Shown here: positions 37,401 to 49,400 of the stretch, one piece after another
Position numbering within the stretch: position 1 is the first letter of the stretch
Layout: each line of letters opens with the position of its first letter
Source of the DNA: Lagopus muta
Lineage: Eukaryota > Chordata > Aves > Galliformes > Phasianidae
NCBI RefSeq assembly: GCF_023343835.1
Contig: NC_064435.1
Coordinates: 62,506,134-62,570,133 of the forward strand
Length of the DNA: 64,000 nt
Direction: 5' to 3'
The notes under the pieces: model-generated
Told to the model about the DNA's origin: nothing
Database searches by the model: none
The model's input: only the letters and a program-made list of their open reading frames with translations
Made by a program: the position numbers and the translations under genes

Positions 37401-40400
37401 AGTTTAGGGAGCTGACTTAGAATCATCATAAAATCATAGAATGGTTTGGGTTGGAAGGGACCTTTAAGATCATGTAGTTCCAGCCCACCTATAGTCAGGG
37501 ACATCTCCCTCTAGACTAGGTTGCTCAAAGTCCCATCCCATCCTTGGCTTTGATTGCTTCCAGGGAGAGGGCATCTCTGGGCAACCTGTTCCAGTGTCTC
37601 ACCACTCACAGTAAAGGATTTTTTAAGCATATGTAGTGTGGTGTTCCACATGGTAAATCTAGTATCTGATGAGAGAGAACATCAACCCTCTATACTCCAG
37701 TGGTCTGAGTTTACAAATGGAAACTTTGTGGGGGGAAAAAAATGAGTCCATAAAGTGCTTGATTGCAGTAATATCAGAAATATCAAAAATGCCAGAAGGA
37801 TTTTGTGGAGTTTTTATGTCTATAGTTTCTCTGTTAAACAAGATCACTGCATGGAGAAGTCTGCTTTCATGCATTTGTGCTAATTGCTGAAGATGGAACA
37901 CTTTTTCATATCTTGTTTGATTTTTATAATTACTAAAGGGCTACCAAGAATTTGTCTTTTCTTTCATGAAATATCGATGTTATTCCAGGCTGTTGCATTT
38001 CTCAGTGCTGCTTTCACTTGAGATGGATTTTTTTGCTTAAAATTGTGATTAAAAAGGGTTTAACTTTCTTTTTCAAGATCATGGCACATACAATCACCTA
38101 AACTCTTCAAAATATGTTTGTGTGGTAGTACAGAACTAAACTAGAACGTTTTTTTCTTAGGTTGATAAAAAATATTTTTTCCTTCTCTTTTGTGAAACTG
38201 AATTTCCTGAGTCCTCTTAACTTTCTTTTAGTGACTTGTACTTTTTATCCCCCCAGTTAATCGGAACAATAACTTGAAACTTGTTTTCAGGCTTTTGCCT
38301 GAAAATCATGTCTCCAGGCATTGCAGTTTTTTTTTCATATGATACTTCTTAATCTTAGTTAATATTACTGTGATCTCTACTGTAATCTACTTACTTGTCA
38401 GTACTCCTTTCCAGCTCTCTGTTTTCTTCTATTACTTGCATCTTGTTAATTTCTTTCACCGTTCTTTGCCCTGTTAGGGTTTTACACCCATATTTTGTTT
38501 TTGTTTAGATGTTTTGTTTTGGGTTATACCATGAAGGTATAATCTTTATTTCTTTCAAGACCTTCTTAATGCAGTAAAAAAGCTAGATGCCAGTGGTAGT
38601 TGGCAGTAATTTCTGAGTAGCAAAAAGGTTGGAACTCAAAGGTTAGACATCACCCTGTACTTGTTCACTTTTGAGCGTGGTTATAGTTCTGCATTCCAAA
38701 AAACATTCCCACAGGGCTTTGGGATTTGGAGTTGTGAACTTGTTGTCTCAGCCAGCTAAAAATGCTTCTGGTCTTTCTTGACAGCAGATTGATGAGTTTA
38801 GATGTCTTGTAGCTTTTAGTTCTTGGATCAGACAGACATATATTCCCAGTGGGCATCAGAATGACCGTGAGCCAGCACTGTGCCCTTGTGGCCAAGAAGG
38901 CCAATGGCATCCTGGGGTGTATTAGAAGGGGTGTGGTTAGTAGGTTGAGAGAGGTTCTCCTCCTCCTCTACTCTGCCCTGGTGAGACTGCATCTGGAGCA
39001 ATGTGTCCAGTTCTGGGCCCCTCAGTTCAAGAAGGACAGAGAACTGCATGAGAGAGTCCAGTGCAGAGCCACAAAGACAAGGGAGTGGAGCATCTCCTTT
39101 AAGAGGAAAGACTGAGGGAGCTGGGTCTCTTTAGCTTGGAGGAGACTGAGGGGTGACCTCGCTACTGTTTATAAATATGTAAAGGGTGAGTGTGAAGAAG
39201 ATGGAGCCAGGCTCTTTGCATTGACATCCAATGATAGGACAATGGGCAATGGGTGCTTCAAGCTGGAACATAGGAGGTTCCACATAACTACTAGGAAGAA
39301 CCTTCTTCATGGTGAGGGTAACAAACTAGAACAGGCTGCCCGGAGTGGTTGTGGGTTCTCCTTCCCTGGAGACATTCAAATCCTGCTTGGATGTGTTCCA
39401 TAATGTATGCCTAATCTAGGTGTTCCTGCTCTGGCAGGGGAATTGTATTAAATGATCTTTTGAGGTCCCTTCCAATCTCTGACATTCTGTGATTCTGTGA
39501 TGCATGCCCTTACTGAGAAAAGTGGGAAAAATGCTCTTTTGAGGTAAGACATAAGGTCTTACTTGTCCTAGTAATTCTTCTTAGTTGAGAAGACTTTCCT
39601 TCAGACATCTGTACAGGTCCCAAACACTTTGGAAGTACCATAGAGTTCATACCTGTTGCTGGGAGATCCAGCTACTATGTTGGGACATTTAAGGAACAGC
39701 CTATCCTGCTAGATTGGTCAGGAAAAAGCACATGGAGTAAGTATCTCAAGTAAAACCAGCTTTTGTTACCATAACTTTATTTTCCAATATTAGAAGCTTT
39801 TGATGAATCACTGGATCCTTAGATGTTTTATAAATACAGATTTTTATGTGTTTAAGACTTGAGTTACTGAGTATTTCCTAGCTTCGTAAGAGCGGTTGAT
39901 TCTTGGCATTGCTGGCTTACTCTTATTGGGACTAAGAACTGTTAGAAAGAGAGTATTGAATTTTCCATGAAAATCTCAGTCATATGTCATCAGCTAAACT
40001 ATCCATAATGTCACAAGTTTAAAGTGCAATAATTAACTGCTGTGCTTCCTTTTCTTAGGACACGATTACATGGACATGGCAAGGTCCAGGAGCGTAAGTG
40101 GTTATATTTTATTGCTTGAATAATTATTGCTTTCCTTAATTTGGCTTTATTTACGTGATTTGTAGGAATATATAGTCAAGTAGTAATTGCTGGATGGTGC
40201 ATTGTCGTGTGGGATTTTGTCTTTTATATAAATATTCCATAGGTATGGTAATATTCAGTTAGAAGAATCCAGTTATAAATGATGGACTTCTGATGCTAAG
40301 TTTCTGATAGTTTGCAGGATAGTTTAGGAGGTTTATTTCATTTTTTTGTTCTGCTTTGCATATTTTATTGTCTGTGGATCAGTTTGAATTCTCTGTATGG

Positions 40401-43386
40401 CTTTTATTTGAAATTGGTCTAGTCCTGTGAAGGCAGTCATCCCATTTACAGAATGTGGAAATACCATTTTTGCTGTCTTGACTGATTGTAACTTTGACTT
40501 ATTTAAAACAAAATGTTATTTTAGAAGTTCCTTAGCAAATTAATGTAAGATATACAAGGGAGGAGTTTGTCGTCTTTTAAAAACGTGTATACATACATAC
40601 AGACACTCTTTTCACATTAGAGTTCATTTAAAAAAAAAAAAAAAAAAAAAGTTGGAATCAAAACCAGAAATTTTCAACCTTAAATTAAGGGGAATTTGAT
40701 TTTATGATTAGTAGTTTGCCGTTAACCATCTTCTTTGGAACTATTGTTTTGAATGTCTTATATGAGATCCTACAACTTTAATAATAATGAGGAAGCCATT
40801 GGGACTAGACAAGACTCAATTTGGTATTTTTTTTTTTCAATCAGTTTTGCACCTTTAAATGGGTTAAACCAAGTCTAATTAAAGACACACAGATTTGGAG
40901 ACCTTGAGGAAATCATCTATCACTTCAAAGGTTTAATGTTCAGTTGAATCTTTACATTGAAAGTAAATGAATCCACAGTATGTCTAAAGTAGGCAAGTAT
41001 GGCAGCATATTTACTGCATGCAGACATTTCTTGTCTTTGCTTGTCAATTCCTACCTCTTCCCTCACATTTGCAGTGTGGGCCATCTAGCAAATTAGCTCA
41101 ATCAGTGGAGAAACATAAATAACCTTCCAGCTTAGTGTCTTATCTGAGGAGTCGGGAACATGTAGGAAGAAGAGAAGGAAGGAACATGTAAATGTGTTGC
41201 CTCAAATCACTGTAGCATGTACAGTACCCTCATTCTAAAATGTTGAACTCTATTAACAAAGTTGAATTAAATGAATCTTAAATAAAATTCTAAAGCAGCT
41301 TGTGAAGTTATTCAAGTTCATTCAGTCAATTTCAAACTACAGCTTTACTTAATTAGGATTAATTCTCTTGAGTGACTTAAACTGTATTTCTGATGTCGTA
41401 GCAAAAAAATACTGTGAAGGCTGCTGTGTTCTTCACTTTCTTAAGCAAATGTCTGCTGTCCTCTGTTGTAGTATTAGCCAAAACTTAATCTGGAAACGTT
41501 GCTTTTTTCAGGAGAGTTCAGTTTACAAAAAATTGGCAGGATATTCAAAGTTGATGTAATCCATAAAAGTAACTGAAAATGTTTCCTGGAAATTGTACAT
41601 TTTAGAAAGTCATGTTTTCAGTAGTTTGATGTTATTCAAAGCAGATTAACTTGCCTCCTCCATGAAAACAAAGGCAGTTTGACAGTGACACGCAACTTAA
41701 ATTTTCTTTCAGTCTTGAGTTAGATATAGCTTATATCAACTTTTAAATTCATGTTTATAATTTAAGATTAGAATCACAGAATGATAAAGTAGGTTGGAAA
41801 GGACCTTAGAGATCATCTAGTCCAACCCCTCTGCCATGGGCACCTTTCACTAGATCAGGTTGCTGAAAGCCTTGACAACCTGCCCAGCATATTGAATGGC
41901 CACAAGGAGGTCTCCCAAGAGCCTTTTCTTGTCCAGCCTAAACAACTCTAACACTAAGGCAAAAAACATGTTACAATCTTGAATAAGTGTATAGCAAAAT
42001 GAGTAGTACTTTTAGTAATATATAAAGTGCACTTTGTCTGCCAAAGAGGATTTTGATCAGTCCTCCTAGCTTAATGATTGACTACTGTCAGCTACCCAGA
42101 TACTGTATAAAATGTGCCAAGTGATGCTGCTCCTTAACCTAGGTTCACTAAATCCTTTCCTGTATTTGAATCCTGCTGGAATCAACTCAACCTTGGAGAG
42201 CGATATCTTGTGTCTTAGGCTATTGAAACACATCTACTGCATTTCATTAACAAATTTTTTTTTTTTTTTGAGACATCATTTGATTATAGACAAATATGAA
42301 GATAAAAATACAATGATCGTAATAAATCCTGCTGAATGCAACATCTTTCTGAAAGAGCCTAGCTTTCTTTTTTTATTACGCATACATAATTTATATTATT
42401 GTGTAGATTGGTACTTAATGCATTGTTTCTGTGCTTTTAAGTTTTTTATAAGATGTAATTTCAATATAAAATGCTTTTGTTCCATCTTACAAAATGTAAT
42501 GTCTTGAAATACTCTAAGAACTTATCTGTTAATTTTATATCTGAACATAAAGAAGCAAGAATGTTATTTGAAGGCTCTGGAGCGTAATGTACTACACTTT
42601 CACTATGTTTAAACTTTTTCTCTGTCCTTTTCCTTTTTTTCCCTTTTAGGTTAGAAATTCTGTGGCTTACTTTGTGTCAGTTTCACAATTCTGTGGAAAT
42701 TGAGGTCAGTATTAAAAAAAATAAATAAATAAAAAAGAAAAAAAAAAAGAAAAAACACCGACTTGTTACTCAGCATCATATTGTACTTCAATCTGCAGTA
42801 GAAGTTTGCATTCAAACTTTTCTAACATGGTTGGTTTAGAGTATTAAAAAAAAAAAAAAGTTAAAATACCACTTTTGTAATGGTATCTGTATCTGAAAAT
42901 GTAACCTAAAATTGAATAATGCACTATAGTTTTCCCTTTAGCTTAGGCCACTATTTCTTCCCTTTATTTAAAATGAGTTGGTATATTTCTGATTATGTTT
43001 AAAGAGTCTTCTGTGAATAACAGTTTTCTCTTGTAATGGCTTGACAGCTGGATTCTCTTTCCTATTATAACTGACTATAACACTTTTTACCCTGTTTGAC
43101 TTATATCAGATTTCTCAAGTAATCTTATTATTTGAGAAATTCCATTGCTAAGATCACTTACCCTGTGTAAAAATTTATATTACTTACACTACTTTCAGAT
43201 GTGTAGCTTAAGAATAATATTTTGTCTTTTAGTAAGTTATAATAGGGAGCTACTGCCTTAATGAAAATATAGGACAAGCCAGCTGATCAGCAGGCTTTTA
43301 TTTTATCTCAGGAACGTGATTTTCTGCCCTAGGCAAGAAAATTGAGTCCTTTCACACAAGTGAACACTGCAGAGCTTTCTTGAATT

Positions 43387-43429
<43 letters not shown>

Positions 43430-46400
43430 AGATAGCAGGTGCCAGCAGTCCCCGAGTTCTGTAACTGACAGAACTTGCACAAGGACAAGTTCTGCTCTTT
43501 AATAGCAAAATATGGATAAAATAAGGATGAAGGAACAGAGTTTTTTGGAAGGCTGTTTGCAAGTGTGAGGCAGAGTACTTCATGAGCTACATGTTGAATC
43601 TGGTTTTGTAAAGGAAGTGCTGCAGATTGAGGAATGTAATGGAACAATGAGTTGTTCTGTGACCACAGTCATGGTTTTTCCTTGTCTCCAAAGTTATTTG
43701 GCTTTTCTTCCTACTTTGTTCCATCAACACTGGCAAATACAAGCTAACGTCGATACTAGAATTACTGCTGAATCTCCAGTAATTCATGGAGGTGTACACC
43801 AAGACAATACAATTTCAGTGCATTTATTATTAAATAATAGCTACTAAGGCCTTGTTGCCAAGTAACCAAGTACTGAGGTTTCCTGATCTGCACTTCTCTG
43901 TACAAAATGAATGTTGTGGTATGTCAAGTTACATGTAAAATACATCCAGCATGCTTATTTGGAAGCAAATATCTACGTAGATTTTATAAGAAGCTAGGCA
44001 TATTTTGCACCCCACAACAATCACATACTTTTTTTTTTTTTTCTTCAAGAGATTATGTGATTGTCAGCACATATAGTTTACTTTGGCTTGTGTTAGTTTG
44101 TTTTCCTGGCCTATTGGCTCCGACATTGGCATATCCATCCCAGTCTGCAGCAGCTGACAAGTCTTCTGTTAGTTTTGTTACTGATGCCAAAATGTTTATG
44201 CTGTTTCTGTCTAGGCACAGGCATGTAGAACATCTCTGAAACTGCTTCATATTCAAACTTGTTCTGTGTTTAGATGAATTACAATGTGTTTGGATGAATA
44301 GCAATTTACAACTCCAAGTAAAATGAATAGAGTTGGACTTAGAATTTAAAGGAGCAGTCTTTCTGTCTTTCTTAGCTTCACATGCTTTGTCTTTCTGTAT
44401 ATCATATTGCATCAGACTCATATATGTATCAGTAGATCTAGAGGATAGAAGTAGTATGTTTTCATTTGCAGTGGTACATAAAGAGAAAACTGTAGGAAAA
44501 TCCCAAATAAATTCAGGATTTGTTTATCTTTGAACATGTCTAAGAAGCAGATAAGCATCTAAAGGCAGCATTTTGGGTACTGCTGACCATAACTAATGTC
44601 AGTTATTGAGAGTGATTTACTTAAATGACAAAATTCATATTTATTCCAGTACTTCTATTTTTTTAAAGACCAATACGCAATTCCTGGATCACAACTCCAG
44701 TTTGTACTGCTCATAGATTGGTATATCAAATATAGCTATGCTTATTGCAGTTGTTTTTTATTTCAGAAGCTTTCCACATAACTATGAACATTTTGTTCAT
44801 AGTACAAATTCTCTCACAGGACTGCGCTACCAAAGCATTGCCTTGATGCAGGGTATGGAGGAATTGGAATGATCCCTTCTTTTTCCTCATATCTGGAGAA
44901 ACTAATTGCTCCATGGAACTGGAATATTCTGAGGGTTTTTTGTAGGTGAGATAGGCAGCGATATTGGAGTTTATGTCATAATTAATAAACACTTAGATTC
45001 ATAGGCACATGCTGGAGCTACTTTTAACACAGATCGTCCCATTCTGAAAACTTCCCCTTACATCACTGGTGTTGAGCAGTTTCACTCTGATTTTCTGTGA
45101 CCATCTTCATTTACTTATTGTTTTTCTATTAGTTGAGTACTAATATATCCAGTGTCCAGTTTGGAGGAGAAACTTTCAAAACCTCTGATAACAGAAGATG
45201 AAAATGTTTCTGAGTTGTACATTGAACAATGATATATGATTACAAAATATGCAATGAGAAAAGTAAATAGCTGATATCCTGAGAATTTGGGTTCTCAACA
45301 TTTAAGCTACAGAACGAAGTTCACATAGCAGATGTTTCTTGGTTATCTGCAAAGAGCTGAACGGAAAAGGAATATTAATTTGAATGTAAGAGGCTAACAT
45401 GAGAAAATGCAAATACTTTCTAATGATTTTTAAAACTTCCTGTTCCCACTGAATTAAAGGAAGATAAAACTCTATTTGGGTTCTGTGAAGTAAGAAAGAA
45501 ATGAATCTCTGGAATATGATGCATCTCTAAGCATTTTAATGTTCCTTTTTTTACTCTTTTATAGTTATTTTACTAATATGATTGTGTAAATAGAAACAAA
45601 CTGTACACATTTCTCATCACAGTGCTGTAATACAGATTATCTAAAATGTTAAGCATTCTTGGTATAATTCAGTTTTCTGTATGCAGTTTCTTCCTGTGTA
45701 TATTCCTTCAGAAGAAGAAAGAAAAAATCCAGTGTTATATGCCAGTAACGTCAGACGTGTAATGGCAGAGTAAGTATCTTTTAATATGTAATAAATCGTT
45801 AGTGTATATGTCTGCTTGCAAAGCAGCTTGTATTCCACAGTAGTGCATACAAACTATGTAGCAGTTATTTAATTTTCCTGTATGGGGAAGGCAGGGACTC
45901 CCAAATATAGCAGTAACTATAGTAGTTGTTTTATTTTTTTAACATGCTTTCATATAACAAGCCTATTATTTTGCTGCTGTGGGTATTTAAGTCCTTTGTA
46001 GTGGAAGGTACAGTTGAATTGTATGAAAGTTAATATAACTGAATCTTCTGCTATTGAGGTTCCTTTTTCAGCTCTGGCTTTTTTAATTGAAGTTAAGCAT
46101 AGTTCGATGTACTCGTTGTTAGCCTTGTAGCCAAATAGTAACACATAGGAAAACTGCTTCTATTTTAGAAATAGAACACTAGCATTCAAGTTCAATTAGT
46201 TGCTTGCATTGTATTGATGTGAGGACACTGAGAACACTTAACTATAGAGTAGGATAAAACTAATATTGAATGCACTGACCTTAGTTCTCTTCTGCTGTTT
46301 TTCATTACCCTCACATTTAACAGTTCAAAAAATGTTACGTTCATTTTGTGTCCTTGCAGTGAATCTTCCACTAGTCAGCAGATGTTCTTTTTAGTATTTG

Positions 46401-49400
46401 CAGAGAACCCTTATGGCTATTAATAACTCTTGAAGGATTTAAGAAGTTTTGTACTACTTTTGAAAGAACTTGTAAAATCTTAATCTCTTGTTAAAATTCA
46501 GAAGAGAAGTTACAGTTTCCAACCAAAAGCCAATTTGTAGACAGTAACTGGTAATTCTCTGGTTTATAAGCAGAACACAACTTTGTGAGTTTCTTTAAGG
46601 ATGCTGACCCTATACTATAATGCAACAATTCCCTATCTGTTGTATACAAAGAACCTTTCTCATAAAAGAAAAAGGATCGGCGTGAATCAAGCTATCTTTG
46701 AGTTGCAGTAGCCTCAGAGACTTCTGTAGTTTATATTAAGATTGGCTGGTCCAATATAAAGTGATGTCTTCAGGCTTTGGGTAAAGAACGCAGTTACAAA
46801 GCCTTCATTATGAACTCTATTCCAATCAGAAGATGATAGAAATTGTGTGGTATAAGGAGAAATTTTGAAAGGCTATGGAAGCTTACAACAAACTGCATAT
46901 GGAAAGCCTTCCCTTCTATGATTATACAGAGAGGTTATTTTCCTCTTCCTTTTGTTTTTCCCTCTCGCTTCTGAAGAGTAGGCATTTGGGGTAACAGTGA
47001 GAAGTGGTGCCTAAAAGGGGCACTGTTAGAACAGAAGATAGTGATTATGGCTTGTTTTGAGGTGAAGAAAGAGCTGTTTGTTCTTTGTTGATATGGAAGG
47101 AAAATGCATGTTTGGATATCCAAGTTCTGTATTTACAATACAGGTGGGAGTAAACCAAGATGCTGATTCTTGGATGCTGTGGATTATTGTAGACCAGTTA
47201 AAAATAGTGTAACTGTCCTCTTGTGCTTTAGATTCAAGGGCAGTGCCATTTGTATAGCCCTTAAACAGCCTACTAATGACAAAGGGAAATGCCATTTTTT
47301 AATTGCTGTGGAGCCTGAGCAGGTACATGTCTTCACTGTATTCCTTCTCAACCAGGACAACAAGAATTGTCCTTTTGAAGATGCATTCAAAAGACACACA
47401 TGCACTCCCACCCAATCTGTATCGTTCATCTTTGCTGCTGCCATATACCACCACCTATTTGAGTATGATCTCATGGGTTTCTTTTTCATGGACCATGATC
47501 ATCTCATTGCTGTGCATATTATGACCAGAAGTTAACCAATCTAGGTTGTTATTCTGAAAGCACTTATTCCTGCTATTTTTCAGGAGCTAATTTCCCAAAC
47601 TTTTTAATTGAATATAAATATGAATGCATATGTCTGCATTTTCTGCATTCTAGGCCTCAGCTTGTACAGGTAACGTCTCTGACTGTGTTTTTCTTTGGTT
47701 TCAAAAGCAGCTTTAGCTTCTTCAATACTGAGTTGAAATCAAAATGCTTTTGTGTTAAACTCTTAGCCCTACGCAGCTTGTGATTTAGCTTCTGAGCTCA
47801 AGAGCCCCTTGAGCTCCAAATTATCTGGCTTTGGTTGATCCTACAACAGAATTTATTGTGAACAAAAGTTGTTTCTTTCTCTACTTTGCTTTTGATATTT
47901 GTAATGCTGGAAGTTTGAATGTACACATACATACTGTTATGGTTCATTTCGCATTTTCTGGAAGTCCGAAGGCTTTTCTACACTGCCAACAGATGAGCAA
48001 GAGAAGATGCAATCAAACTTGAGAAGGGCAAAGCATGTTTGACAGCGGGAACCCATGCAGGCATTAACAGTAGTAGCAATTTTTTGTACTAATAGCATTG
48101 AGTCTGGTCAAAATACTGCTCCTCCTGTAAGGAGGTGCACTCAGCTATAACTTTTCTTCTTCCTTCCAGTTTGGCTGAGCCTGAGATGTTCTCTGCTTTT
48201 GTTTGGGATTTGTTCTCTCACAAGCTTGTTCTTCCTCTTTGGAAAGGCTCCTTCAATATTTTTGGGGTGCATTATTTAGGGGATAGTATTTAAATCTGGT
48301 GTTGGTTGTGGGATGCCAGTCAGTCAGGCCTTTCTTTGCCTACCGTGGAGTTTGAGTAGCCTGATCTTTCTCAATCTTCCTCCTTTTGAGGTTGCTCTGA
48401 AATGTTGCCTCCTATTTTTGTCTATGGAAACTAAAACAGATTCACAGAGCACAATGACACTATTTGATAAAGCGAATTCTCAGTTTCTTCAACATAGTCA
48501 CTATTGTTTGCTGTGAATTTTCACCAGCAATGAACAGGAGCCTGCCAGTGTAAGTGACCTGCCATCTCCCCAGCAGAAATCACAGAACTGTAAGGGTTGG
48601 AAGAGACCCTTAGAGATTGAGTCCAACCCCCCTGCCAAAGCAGGCTCCTTACAGCAGGCCACACAGGTAGACGACCAGATGGGTCTTCAATATCTCCAGA
48701 GAAGGAGACTCCACAGCCTCCCTGGGCAGCCTGTTCCAATGCTCTGTCAAGCTCATTGTGAAGAGTTCTGTCACATATTCGTGTGGAATATGCTCCAGTT
48801 TATGGCTGTTTCCCCTTGTCTTGTCCTCACAGATCACTGAAAAGAGATTGGCCATGTCCCTTTGTCTCCCACACTTATTTATAAACATTAATAAGATCCC
48901 CTCTGGGTCATCTTTTCTCAAGGCTAAACACACCCAGTTTGCTCAGCCTTTTCTCTCAAGGAAGATGTTCCAGCCCCTTTATCATCTTTGTGGCCCTCTG
49001 CTGTACTATCTCCAGGACATCCTTGTCTTTTTTGTACTGGGGAGCCCTGAACTGGATACAGTACTCCTGGTGAGGCCTGATCAGGAGAGAGTAGGGGGGA
49101 GGATGTACCACTCACTGTGCTCTCATCCACTGTTTGATCTTCATAAGCATTCTGCAAGCATTGATGAATGTCAGTGGGTGCCATTTTTTTCCTCACAGTG
49201 GAGTTCATTGACACACTTTTGCTTCATCTACACTTCATGTCAGATGCCATTTGGTCACACTGCACCTCTGCTGCCATCTGTCACACAGCAACAAAATGTA
49301 ATGGGATATTGGCAGGAAGATTAATTTCTACTGCCATACCACCAACATCTGCCTCTGACATCATGAGTCAACAAAATAAAATAGGAGGCATTACTTTCAG

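Larger units (their letters stand above)
34224..40058 (+). other. LPCAT1: LPCAT1 intron 6 (5.8 kb)
   Basis: It contains two CR1 copies in opposite orientations (37421-37625 minus, 38830-39502 plus) and a small perfect inverted repeat at 36429-36455. No other gene is visible. Confidence 0.93.
42705..45686 (+). other. LPCAT1: LPCAT1 intron 8 (3.0 kb)
   Basis: It begins with an A-rich run carrying overlapping AATAAA hexamers and holds a 40-base T tract. No gene or CR1 copy is recognised. Confidence 0.93.

Noticed and set aside
42112..42507. 131-codon open frame in intron 7
   Set aside because: AT-rich hydrophobic translation (poly-F from a T tract) with no motif; it stops before exon 8 and is not in its frame context.
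47170..47535. 121-codon open frame in intron 9
   Set aside because: No family motif, overlapping open frames on both strands, and inside a large intron. Treated as chance.
48924..49214. 96-codon minus-strand open frame
   Set aside because: A chance fusion of a mariner transposase N-terminal remnant with CR1 sequence; no evidence of expression.
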